From Polyangiaceae bacterium (GTDB taxonomy: Bacteria > Myxococcota_A > Polyangia > Polyangiales > Polyangiaceae), in NCBI GenBank assembly GCA_029261965.1, contig JAJDAH010000448.1, positions 1 to 43,915 of the forward strand: a stretch of 43,915 nt of DNA. Reading direction: 5' to 3'. The notes beneath the pieces are model-generated. The model saw nothing but the letters and a program-made list of their open reading frames with translations. It was not told where the DNA came from and did not search any database. The position numbers and the translations under genes were made by a program. Of the stretch, positions 30,193 through 39,600 are shown piece by piece; positions within the stretch are counted from its first letter, which is position 1; each line of letters begins with the position of its first letter.

Positions 30193-32241
30193 ATGCCCGA
30201 AGATGGTCCGCTCGTCCGCCAAGATTTGCTGAGTCGCATTCGCGAGGTCGAGAACGTCTTCGTGCGGATGCCGGACGGGCGGCGACTCGCGGCGCGAATG
30301 TGGCTGCCCGCCGACGCCGACGAGAACCCAGTCCCGGCGATCCTCGAGCTCATTCCCTACCGCAAGCGGGACTTCATGCGAGCGCGAGACGAACGCATGC
30401 ACCGCTACTTCGCGGGCCACGGCTATGCAGCCGTACGCGTCGACGTTCACGGCTCGGGCGACAGCGACGGCGTGCTCCGCGACGAATACTCCGCGCAGGA
30501 GCTCGACGACGCCGTGAGCGTCATCGAATGGATCGCAAGTCAGTCGTGGTGCACCGGCAAAGTCGGCATGATGGGGATCTCCTGGGGAGGCTTCAACACG
30601 CTTCAGGTGGCGGCCAAGGCGCCTCCGGCCCTCGGCGCCGTCATCACGTTGTGCGCGAGCGACGACCGCTACGCCGACGACGCCCACTACATGGGCGGCT
30701 GCCTGCTCAACGAGAACCTGCAATGGGGCGCGGTGCTGATGACGTACAACGCGCTGCCACCCGATCCCGAGATCGTGGGCGATCGCTGGCGCGAGATGTG
30801 GCTCGAGCGCCTCGACGAGGCGGTGGCGTTTCCGGCGCTCTGGATGCAGCACCCGTGGCGGGACGAGCTGTGGAAACACGGATCGGTGTGCGAGGAATAT
30901 TCGGCGATTCGGTGTCCGGTTTATGCCGTTGGCGGGTGGGCGGACGGGTACAGCAGCGCCGTCGCCCGCCTGCTCGCCGGCTTGCCGGGCATTCGCAAGG
31001 GGCTCGTCGGTCCCTGGGCACACACGTTCCCTCACAACGGCTACCCCGGCCCTTCCATCGGCTTTCTCCAGGAAGCGATTCGCTGGTGGGATCAGTTCCT
31101 TCGCGGAAAGGACACCGGGATCCTCGATGAGCCCATCTACCGAGTGTGGATGCAGGAAAGCGTGCCGCCGGCACCCCAGTACGAAGAACGGCCAGGACGT
31201 TGGGTCGCGGAAGCCGAGTGGCCGTCCCCTCGAATCCACTGGCGGCAATGGTTCCTTAACGCCGAAGGCCTCACCGACGTACCCGAAGCGCCGACCGATT
31301 TGTCCATCTGCTCGCCGCAGCTCACCGGCGTCGTCTCCGGCGAGTGGTGCGCCTTTGGCTCGGAGGGCGAAATGCCCCTCGATCAACGCCCGGACGACGG
31401 ACGCTCGCTCGCTTTCGATGGACCGCCCCTCGAAGAACGACTCGAGATCCTCGGCGCAGTCGGGGTCGAGCTCTCGTTGTCGAGCGATTCCGAAGTCGCT
31501 CTCGTCGCAGTGCGCCTGAACGACGTCGCGCCGGACGGCACATCGACACGCGTCACCTACGGACTGTTGAACCTCACCCACCGCGACAGCCACGAACGGC
31601 CGGAGCCACTCTCGCCGGGTGCGCCGTACCGAATTCGCCTCGAGCTCAACGACGTGGCCCACGCCTTTCCGCCGGGACACCGAGTCCGACTGGCCATCTC
31701 GACGTCCTACTGGCCGATCGCGTGGCCCGCCCCGACCGCCGCCACGCTCACCCTGAAGACGGGGCAAAGCTCGATACGGCTGCCGACACGACCACCCGAT
31801 CCCGCCGACGACGACCTCCCGGCGTTCGAGCCGCCCGAGGTGGCCCCGGCCATCGAGCACCACCCGCTGCGGGCGCTTCCGCTGAAACGCGTCGTCGAAC
31901 GCGACCTCACCACGAACGAAATGATCTACACCCTGTCGAGCGACGCGGGGGAATTCGGCGGCCACTCGCGAGCGAGGCTCGAAGAGCTCGGGCTCGAGCT
32001 GGGCTACACGCTGACCAAACGACACTGGATCGCCGCTGAAGACCCACTCTCCGCCAAGAGCGAGCTCGTACAACGCGCATCGATGAGCCGCGGAGACTGG
32101 TCGGTGCGTGTAGAGACCACCGTGCGTCTCACCTCGGAGCGCCACCACCTGCGGTTCCGTGCAGAGCTCGCCGCTTTCGAAAACGAACGGAACGTCCGCA
32201 CTCGCTCCTGGGACGAGGAGATCCCCCGCAAGCTCTTCTGA
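30193..32241 (+). CDS. CocE/NonD family alpha/beta hydrolase (S15-like)
   Basis: 682 residues. The N-terminal alpha/beta-hydrolase domain has the triad Ser130 in GISWGGF, Asp251 in GGWADGYSS and His277 in GPWAHTFPHNG. The C-terminal half is the jelly-roll domain of the X-Pro dipeptidyl-peptidase/cocaine esterase family (GVELSLSSDSEVALVAVRLNDVAPDG, FPPGHRVRLAISTSYWP). Members cleave esters or amides, including N-terminal dipeptides. No signal peptide, so a cytoplasmic acyl hydrolase or peptidase. The ATP-grasp gene upstream is probably in the same operon. The stop is four bases from the stop of a convergent gene, which is unusually tight packing. Confidence 0.9.
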   Translation: MPEDGPLVRQDLLSRIREVENVFVRMPDGRRLAARMWLPADADENPVPAILELIPYRKRDFMRARDERMHRYFAGHGYAAVRVDVHGSGDSDGVLRDEYSAQELDDAVSVIEWIASQSWCTGKVGMMGISWGGFNTLQVAAKAPPALGAVITLCASDDRYADDAHYMGGCLLNENLQWGAVLMTYNALPPDPEIVGDRWREMWLERLDEAVAFPALWMQHPWRDELWKHGSVCEEYSAIRCPVYAVGGWADGYSSAVARLLAGLPGIRKGLVGPWAHTFPHNGYPGPSIGFLQEAIRWWDQFLRGKDTGILDEPIYRVWMQESVPPAPQYEERPGRWVAEAEWPSPRIHWRQWFLNAEGLTDVPEAPTDLSICSPQLTGVVSGEWCAFGSEGEMPLDQRPDDGRSLAFDGPPLEERLEILGAVGVELSLSSDSEVALVAVRLNDVAPDGTSTRVTYGLLNLTHRDSHERPEPLSPGAPYRIRLELNDVAHAFPPGHRVRLAISTSYWPIAWPAPTAATLTLKTGQSSIRLPTRPPDPADDDLPAFEPPEVAPAIEHHPLRALPLKRVVERDLTTNEMIYTLSSDAGEFGGHSRARLEELGLELGYTLTKRHWIAAEDPLSAKSELVQRASMSRGDWSVRVETTVRLTSERHHLRFRAELAAFENERNVRTRSWDEEIPRKLF

Positions 32242-32245
32242 CGAC

Positions 32246-33181
32246 TCAGCGGCGGCGCAACTTGGGAATGATGCCGCGAGTCTCCCAGAACGACGCGGCG
32301 AGCGCTTTCCTTGCGCGGCGACCCGTCGCCAGGTCCCAGCAGTTGATGATCGCGAGACGAAAGCCGCCGGGCGGCATGGCATGCAGCTCCGGGGCCTTGT
32401 CCTCGTAGAACGTGACCTGCACGCTCGATATCGCGGGATCCGCGCGCAGCTCCTCCACTACGGACTTCGGTGGATGACGGTACTGCGCATCGTGGGTCGC
32501 ATACAGCACCACGCTGTACCCGTCTCGGCGGTCGCCATCCGCGTAGCTCCATTCCTTCTTGGCGTAGAGCGCGACTAGCGCGTCGAGCCAGCCCTCGCCG
32601 TAGAGATCCGGCCACTGATCGGCGAAACGCAGATGCCCCTCGATGATTTTTCCTCCGATCGTCTCGAGGTTCATCATCCCGGTGTAGCTCGAGAAGTGTT
32701 GACGGATCCACGCCGCGCAATGCTTCTCGACCTCGGATCGCGCGGCGGCAAGCACCGTCCAGTAGTCGAACGTGGCATGCGGGCCGGGCTCCGCGAGCAC
32801 GTGGCGCCACCACACGGCCTCGCCCGAGACGACCGCGACGTCCGAGCTCAGGTGCTCTCCATCGAGGAGCGTGCACCACATGTGCCCGGGGTCCCGTCCG
32901 ACGAGGTACTCGTCGGCGCTTCCGAAGACTCGGGTCTCCATGCCCATGCCCCGCAGGTTGTAAATGGGCTTGGAAAAAACGGGGTAACCCTGAGGCTCGA
33001 TGCCGTGCGGCGCGCAATCGAGACCCTGTTTTTCCGCAACGAGGAGCTTGTTGTAGATCCAGCGATGCTCGGGAAATAGGCGATAGCAATCCTGGTCCTC
33101 GGTCGGGATGAACACGTCATCCGGACAGGACACATCCTCGAAGTACTGCATGCGCCACGGGTCGCGTTCGACGATCGACAT
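32246..33181 (-). CDS. ATP-grasp-like protein of unknown function
   Basis: 311 residues from ATG 33181, preceded by an AAGGGA-type ribosome site. Pieces recall an ATP-grasp fold: a cofactor-binding strand YPVFSKPIYNLRGMG (VKP-like), GHMWCTLLDGEHLSSDVAVVSGE, and a C-terminal metal-site-like MNLETIGGKIIEGHLRFADQWPDL, where ExxGGKIIEGHLR resembles the E-x-N-x-R of the family. The N-terminus (CPDDVFIPTEDQDCYRLFPEHRWIYNK) is distinctive. I do not recognise a named subfamily, so the ATP-grasp call is inference. It is convergent with the CocE-like gene and divergent from the SGNH-like gene. Confidence 0.55.
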   Translation of the reverse strand: MSIVERDPWRMQYFEDVSCPDDVFIPTEDQDCYRLFPEHRWIYNKLLVAEKQGLDCAPHGIEPQGYPVFSKPIYNLRGMGMETRVFGSADEYLVGRDPGHMWCTLLDGEHLSSDVAVVSGEAVWWRHVLAEPGPHATFDYWTVLAAARSEVEKHCAAWIRQHFSSYTGMMNLETIGGKIIEGHLRFADQWPDLYGEGWLDALVALYAKKEWSYADGDRRDGYSVVLYATHDAQYRHPPKSVVEELRADPAISSVQVTFYEDKAPELHAMPPGGFRLAIINCWDLATGRRARKALAASFWETRGIIPKLRRR

Positions 33182-33334
33182 GCATTTCCCTTACCTCAAC
33201 TGGCACGCGGCGTACCGTCGTTCGGCGTCTCTAGCGCAATCGAGCCGCTCGCCCGGCGCGCTGACTGCGCGGGGCCCGCACCGAGACCGGCAGAACCTTG
33301 CACTCGCGCGGACAGTGCTCGACCATGCCCGCAA

Positions 33335-34429
33335 ATGGCTTCCGTGCGCTCGGGTGAGCGGGCCAGATTCTCGCTGGCGAGCTCGCCGCTTCGGTGGACT
33401 CTTCACGCTCTGTACGTCCTGCCCATGCTCTGGGCGCTCCAGGCCTTCGACTCATGGCTGATCGAGGACGACGCCGAGCGGCCGGAGCCGACGTTTTCCC
33501 GCCGGCGCGTCAGTCCACCAACCGAGCCACCGAAGCCGCGTTCGGAGCGAAAGGGGCTGACCTGGCAGCTCGAGCGTGTGGACGAAAAACCAGAAGCGAA
33601 GGTCATCGTGCTGGGTCAGAGCACGATGGGGCAGTGGCTCACCCCGAGCTACCTCAGCCGCATGCTCGGCGTTCGCGACCGAGACGTTCTCGACGCCCAC
33701 CTCGGCGGTTGTCACCCGGACTGCACGTGGGCTGAGGTCCGACGACTGAAAGCGAAAACGCGACGCTTCGACACGGCTTTTTTCGGCCTGAACCTGTACC
33801 AAATGTGCGACCAGCCGTCGTGGAAGCGGTCGATGCAGCACGTCAGCATGACGCCGCCCGACTCGACCCTCGACCTCTACGCGCTGTACGCGCAAAGCAA
33901 GGACCCACTCGAGCACGTCGGCCAACACGCGGGCATGCACGTGCTCCTGGCTACTCAGGACCCAGTGTACGTCCGAGCCAAGCTCGCCGATGCGCTCTCG
34001 ATTCGAAACACTCTCGGGCACCGCTCACCATCCTGGTGGCGGGACGAAAAAGCCCCGGTGCGCGTCGACCCTGAAAAGAGACGCGGCTGGCTTCCCACCT
34101 GCGACTACGAAAAGGATTCTCTCGGCGGCAAACCCGCGTTCGTCGCGGCCCTGCTCGATGAGCTCAGCGCCATTTCCTCGCGCACCTTCCTCCTCGTCCT
34201 GCCGGACAGACTGCTGCTCCTGCCCGAACACCAGTCCGCTTGGCAAAAACACCGGGAGCTCATGGCGTCGCTCGCCGCGGAGCGCGAGCACGTTTCGCTC
34301 ATCGACCTCGCCACGGACGGCGCCCGGCACTGGAACCACTTCCGTGACGCCGTGCACGTCGCCGGACGCGGGCGGTCGTTGCAACGCCAACTATTCGTCC
34401 GGCGCCTGAAGGAGCTGGACGCACTGTGA
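33335..34429 (+). CDS. SGNH-hydrolase-like partner of a MBOAT acyltransferase
   Basis: 364 residues. One N-terminal membrane anchor (about 22-40, TLHALYVLPMLWALQAF) is followed by a periplasmic SGNH-like domain. The nucleophile loop is VIVLGQSTMGQW (Ser96, GQS in place of GDS) and the C-terminal catalytic-like pair is Asp338/His341 in FRDAVHV. The layout is that of AlgJ/AlgX/DltD-type proteins, which act with a MBOAT channel acyltransferase to O-acetylate or acylate an envelope polymer. The GTG of the MBOAT gene overlaps this stop (GTGA at 34426-34429), confirming the pairing. The polymer is unknown. Confidence 0.78.
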   Translation: MASVRSGERARFSLASSPLRWTLHALYVLPMLWALQAFDSWLIEDDAERPEPTFSRRRVSPPTEPPKPRSERKGLTWQLERVDEKPEAKVIVLGQSTMGQWLTPSYLSRMLGVRDRDVLDAHLGGCHPDCTWAEVRRLKAKTRRFDTAFFGLNLYQMCDQPSWKRSMQHVSMTPPDSTLDLYALYAQSKDPLEHVGQHAGMHVLLATQDPVYVRAKLADALSIRNTLGHRSPSWWRDEKAPVRVDPEKRRGWLPTCDYEKDSLGGKPAFVAALLDELSAISSRTFLLVLPDRLLLLPEHQSAWQKHRELMASLAAEREHVSLIDLATDGARHWNHFRDAVHVAGRGRSLQRQLFVRRLKELDAL

Positions 34430-35955
34430 TTTTCCCGACATGGGAGTTCACCCTTTTTTTCGGGGTGTTCTTCGTGGGCTTCCTCGCGCTCGGCGGCCGG
34501 GCGCGCAAGGTGTGGACTCTCCTGGCCAGCTACGCCTTCTACGCGTCCTGGAACCTCTCGTTTTGCGCCCTGCTTCTGCTCTCCACCGTGGTCGACTTCG
34601 GTGTCGCGCGAGCCCTGGCGTCGACCGAACGCGTCGGGCGTCGGCGGCAGCTTCTCGCGCTGAGCGCCGTCGTGAACCTCGGCGTGCTCGCCTACTTCAA
34701 GTACTGCAACTTCTTCGTCGGCTCGTTCGCCGCGCTGCTGTCGAGCGCAGGCATCGAAGCCAACGTGCCCCTGCTCGAAATCGTGCTGCCGGTCGGGATC
34801 TCGTTCTACACGTTTCAGACCCTCGCCTACACCATCGACGTCTACCGCGGTGAACTGAAGCCGACTCGTTCACTCCTGGATTTCGCGATCTACGTCGCGT
34901 TCTTCCCGCAACTGGTCGCAGGCCCCATCGAACGGGCCGGGCGACTTCTTCCTCAGATCGAAAACCTCGGCCGGCGTCTGGAAAACGGCGCGCTCGGCCG
35001 GATCCGGTGGGACGGCCTCGCTTTCGTCGCCCTCGGTGCGTTCAAGAAGGCCGTGCTCGCGGACAACTTCGCCGCAATCGTCGAGACCACCTACCAGAAC
35101 CCCGCGGACACCTCTCCCTTGGCGCTTTGGGTCGGCACCTACGCATTCGCGATCCAGATCTACTGTGACTTCTCGGGCTACTCCGACATGGCCGTCGGGA
35201 TCGCGCGGCTGATGGGCGTGGACCTCGTGCAGAACTTCCGAGCCCCGTACGCCGCCGCCGGGCCGCAGGAGTTTTGGCAGCGGTGGCACATCTCACTGTC
35301 GACTTGGTTGCGGGACTATCTCTACATTCCGCTCGGAGGCAACCGGGGCGACGTTTGGCGCACCGGGAGAAATCTCCTCATCGTCATGTTCCTCGGCGGC
35401 CTCTGGCACGGCGCCGCGTGGAGCTACGTCTTGTGGGGCGTGTTCCACGGCGCGCTGCTCGTTCTGTATCGAATGGCTGGCTCCGGATGGGTAACCGGGG
35501 TGCTCGGGACCGCGTCGTCCAGCCTACGGGTGCGTGTGCCTGGCTTGTTCTCGTGGCGGCCGGGCCGCTTGGCCGCGAACGGCGTTTGGACATTGCTTCG
35601 GCGAACGCTGTTCTTTCATTTCGTCTGCCTGGGCTGGGCGCTTTTCCGAGCCCGCTCCACGGCTGATTGCCGCGTGCTCTGGAGCAAGCTCACGAGCGCC
35701 GGCGGCGCAGACTTCGGGAGCTTCTGGACGCGGATCGATGCCTCCGGCGAGGGCAACTACCTCACGCTCATGTTTTTCGCCGGCTGCGCGGTCTTGTTGG
35801 CTCAAAACATCTGGCCGGTCGGCACCGACCGGGTCGTCAACGTCTTTTGGCGCCTCCCCACGCCAATTCGCTTCGCGACCATCGTGGCCCTCGCCTACGC
35901 GACCGTCATCCTGTCGCCGCCGGCGTCGCCACCGTTCATCTATTTCCAGTTCTGA
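34426..35955 (+). CDS. MBOAT family O-acyltransferase (AlgI/DltB-like)
   Basis: 509 residues and about ten membrane segments. Family signatures: VLPVGISFYTFQTLAYTIDVYRGE (120-144), FPQLVAGPIERAGRLLPQ, YCDFSGYSDMAVGIARLMG (about 247-265), FWQRWHISLSTWLRDYLYIPLGGNRGD with His288, and LGGLWHGAAW with the catalytic His328. AlgI/DltB-type enzymes carry acyl groups across the inner membrane to a periplasmic acceptor. It starts at GTG 34426, overlapping the SGNH-like gene, and is the last plus-strand gene before a convergent regulator. Confidence 0.93.
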   Translation: MIFPTWEFTLFFGVFFVGFLALGGRARKVWTLLASYAFYASWNLSFCALLLLSTVVDFGVARALASTERVGRRRQLLALSAVVNLGVLAYFKYCNFFVGSFAALLSSAGIEANVPLLEIVLPVGISFYTFQTLAYTIDVYRGELKPTRSLLDFAIYVAFFPQLVAGPIERAGRLLPQIENLGRRLENGALGRIRWDGLAFVALGAFKKAVLADNFAAIVETTYQNPADTSPLALWVGTYAFAIQIYCDFSGYSDMAVGIARLMGVDLVQNFRAPYAAAGPQEFWQRWHISLSTWLRDYLYIPLGGNRGDVWRTGRNLLIVMFLGGLWHGAAWSYVLWGVFHGALLVLYRMAGSGWVTGVLGTASSSLRVRVPGLFSWRPGRLAANGVWTLLRRTLFFHFVCLGWALFRARSTADCRVLWSKLTSAGGADFGSFWTRIDASGEGNYLTLMFFAGCAVLLAQNIWPVGTDRVVNVFWRLPTPIRFATIVALAYATVILSPPASPPFIYFQF

Positions 35956-35974
35956 GCTGCCGACTGTCGGGGAC

Positions 35975-36556
35975 TCATGCCGTGGCAACCGCGCTCGCGA
36001 GTCCGAGCGTCTCGAGCAGCAGGTGCGTATCGAGCGGCTTCGACAGCACCGCCATCGCTCCAGCATCCGCGAAGGACGCTTCGAGCTGGCGCGTGAGCCG
36101 CCCAGACAGCGCGACGATCATGATGCTCTTCGTCTCCGGGCTCGCCTGGAGCCGCTTGCACAGATCCACGCCGTTGACGCCCGGCATGTAGGCGTCCACC
36201 AGCACCGCGTCCGGCCGAAACAAACCGATCTTGAGCAACGCATCCATCGAGCTCTCCGCCGTCTCGACCGTCAACTTCGGTGCGTGGCGTTTGATGAGCC
36301 GCTTCGCGTTCCGCAGGAACGTCGTGTCGTCGTCGATAATCAGCAATCGCGCCACGCCCGCAAGAGACAGGGGCACGGGCATGTCGTGATCTCGGAGAAA
36401 TCGAATCAGTGCCCCCCGCTCGACCCGCCGATGCCCGCCGGGCGTGCGATAGGCCGCAAGCAGACCGTTGTCGATCCAGTTGAGAACCGCCGAGGGGCTC
36501 GCGTTGATGAGCTTCGCGACGGCATGTGAGCTGAGATAGTCGGTGGGTGCGTCCAT
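35975..36556 (-). CDS. MerR-like helix-turn-helix fused to a receiver domain
   Basis: 193 residues. The N-terminal excisionase/MerR-type HTH (6-52: SSHAVAKLINASPSAVLNWI, then GLLAAYRTPGGHRRVE) is followed by a CheY-like receiver (about 70-188) with the acidic pocket DDD (75-77), phospho-acceptor Asp121 in VLVDAYMPG, Ser151 and Lys173 (LSKP). This order, DNA-binding domain first and receiver second, is the reverse of the usual one. It starts 65 bases after the stop of the kinase fusion gene on the same strand, so its phosphodonor may be the histidine kinase or receiver of that protein. It is the likely output of the locus. Confidence 0.88.
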   Translation of the reverse strand: MDAPTDYLSSHAVAKLINASPSAVLNWIDNGLLAAYRTPGGHRRVERGALIRFLRDHDMPVPLSLAGVARLLIIDDDTTFLRNAKRLIKRHAPKLTVETAESSMDALLKIGLFRPDAVLVDAYMPGVNGVDLCKRLQASPETKSIMIVALSGRLTRQLEASFADAGAMAVLSKPLDTHLLLETLGLASAVATA

Positions 36557-36621
36557 TCTACTATACCTCTGAACGGTCCATTTCTTCGTCCCTTTAGCCT
36601 AATCCGTCGCGGCGGTTCCGA

Positions 36622-39600
36622 CTATCCGCCATCGAGCAGTTTTCTGATCTTCTCCGCCAGAACCTCGTGATGAATGGGTTTTTGCAGGAACTCCACGCTT
36701 TTGCCCAAAATCCCCCGTTCGGCCAGAACCCCCCCCGCCTGCCCCGACATGAACAAAACCTTCGTTTCGGGCCGTAGCTCGCGGACCCTCCGGGCAGTCT
36801 CCAGACCGTTCATCCCGGGAATGAGTACGTCCGAGAGCAGCAAATCGATCGACTCCGCGTGCCCCTCCACGATTTTCAACGCCTCCTCGCCACTCGCCGC
36901 CGTCAGCACCGAGTACCCATAAGTCTCGAGCACCCGCCGAAGCGGCCGGCGGACCAAAGGCTCGTCTTCGACCAGGAGTACGGTCTCGCGGCCACGCAGC
37001 GACTCCCGAGCGTCACGAGACTCCGTCGGCACCTTTGATACATCCGCCGACGGGAAGTGGATCGTGAACGTCGTACCAACGCCCTCCTGACTTTCCACCT
37101 CGATCACGCCACCGGCTTGCGTGATGATTCCGTGCACCGAGGCGAGCCCCAAACCCGTACCTCCTCGCTCGATTTTCGTCGTGAAGTACGGTTCGAACAC
37201 GCGCTTCCGCACGTCCTCCGGCATGCCCTGACCATCGTCGGCAACCGAGAGGGCCACATGGACTCCAGCGGCCAAGCCATTCGGGGAGCGTTCCTTGATG
37301 ACGGCCCGCGCCGTCCGGATCACGATCTTTCCGCCGCCCGGCAACGCGTCCCGTGCGTTGATGACCAGATTGGTCAATACCTGGTCGAGCTGCCCGGGAT
37401 CGACCATGACGTTCGGCACATCGTCCGCCAAGTTGGTCTCAAGCGTGATTCTGTCCCCGACGAGTTGATTCAAGATCGAGCGGAGTGCCCGGGCGGCGTC
37501 ATTCACTCGAACGAGCTCGGGTTCGGAGAATTGTCCCTTCGAGAACGCCAGAAGCTGTCGCGTCAAATCCTCGGCCCGCACCGTCGCACTTCGTATCGTC
37601 CGAATGTCCTCGAGCTGTTCCCCCTCGGTCGCGTCGAGCTCGAGCACCTCCGCCGCCGCGCGAATCGTCGCAAGCAAGTTGTTGAAGTCGTGACCGATGC
37701 CACCCGCAAGGCGCTCGACGGCTTCCAGCTTCTGGGTCTGATGCAACTGCTCGGCGGCTCGTTCGCGCTCACCGAGCACTCGAGCAAGCTCGAGGGCAAC
37801 GGGGATCTGCAGAGCGAGTGCATGAAGCACTTCCGCGTCGTCGCCACCAAAAACGCCTAGCGGCAGCCTGCGGTCCAAGTAGACGATACCAATGGCGCGG
37901 TGCCGAACCATCAGAGTCGCGGCGATGATGCTGCGGCGCTCGGTTCTGGCAACCGCGACGCCGTCGTCGATGTCCGCCGCGTCCTCATCCGCGTAGGCGA
38001 GCAGCAACCCTTGGATGACGTCTCGGTCGTAGTCGGCCGAGGCATCGAGATCCGTGCCATCCAGCGCTCGGCCGGCCAACAACTTCAACCGGCCATCGTT
38101 GTCGGACTGCGGGGCATCTGGTTCGAGGCCAATGCGTTCGCTCGTGAGGAAAATGAAGCCTCGTTCGGCATGAAGTGACCGAACAATCTCGTCGATGACC
38201 ACGCGCGCTTGATGCTCGGGTTCGAGATCGGCCACCGGCGCCCGCCCAACCCGGAGCAGCGTTCTGAGATATGCGCGCGTTCGCGATCGACGGCCCGTCA
38301 GCCCCGTGACCGACATGCTCGAAGCCACCATGTCGGAGCGGGCGCCTCGGCGCGGCTTCAACCCAAACTCTTCGCGTACCCAGCGCGCGCGATAGACCGC
38401 GCCATGTTCTTCCGCCAGAGCTTCAGCCATGCGCGCCTGGTCACGGGCCGCATCGAGTTGTCCCGCCGCTTGAAGCAAGTGCGCTCGCCCTCTATGAACG
38501 GCATACAAGACCCAAGGGGCCGCTTCCTGTTGGGCAAGCGCTTCCGCCTGAGCGAACAATTTTTCGGCGGCGGGTCGATCCGACTCGAAAAATCGCAGGC
38601 CCGCCTCGATCACCAGCTGATGCGCATCGAACAATGGGATTCGAGCTGCCCGGCGGAGCTCGTCGTGCGCTGCTTCGAGGAGACGCAGGCATGTTGGCCG
38701 GGTCTGCTCGTCGCAGCGGTAGCATGCGTGCAGACGCGCGTGAGCAGCGTAAACATAGTACTCGTGCACCTCGAGGTGAGCGCGAGGCGGGTCAAACTTC
38801 TCTGCTCTGAACTCTTCGACCAACGCCTCGAACTCTTCTCCCAGGTCGCCCGTTTCACTGAAGCGCCTAACTCGGGCTCCGTAGTTCGAGATGTGCTGTA
38901 CGCCCTTCGCAGGAGCGCGAACCGCTGTCCGTTCTAGGGGACTGACCAAGGCGTCTGCGTCAGCGTCGCGACCGAGGCTAGCAAGGACGCCACGCGCACA
39001 GGCCTCGACGTGCTCCACGACGAGAGGAGCGCCCTCGTGTTGCGCAACCTTCGCGATCGAACGTTCCATCCACTTCCAAGCCTCCCTGCATCGCCCACGG
39101 ACCGACTCGACCTGCGCTTGGTTGTAAGCTGTCAAACAGAAGTCACTCAGTTCACGCCAGTGACCGTACTCGGTAAGCGACCTAGCGCCCGCATCGAGTG
39201 CCGCTGGCACGTCGCCGTTCCAAATTGCAACTACAGCTTGCATTTGAAGTGCTTGCGCATAGAGCGCTGGGTCGCGCAGTTCGCGAGCGACGTCATCCGA
39301 TGCCGAGAGGTAGCGGCGAGCACTGTCTCTCCGGCCGAGGACGCACCGCAGCATTGCATGCAGCCCAAGGCTCTTCACCATGGCATCCGACGGACCTAGC
39401 CAATCGGCAACACGGCTCGACCGCAGCGTGACTTGCACGAAGATCGATGGCTGAGCTTTCTGAAAGGAGAGCCGGGCAAGCTGATAGTAGAGCGTCGCCA
39501 ACATTTCGGCCCGCCAACGATCGCCAGACCACGGCACCAACCGCCCGAATGCGCGGTGGAACACCCAACCGACAAGTGCAATCAACGTCGGCCAAATACC

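Noticed and set aside
30064-32382. 772-residue open frame on the minus strand across the CocE-like gene
   Set aside because: It is antisense to a gene with an intact catalytic triad, is Arg-rich with no domain, and is expected from the high-GC codon pattern.
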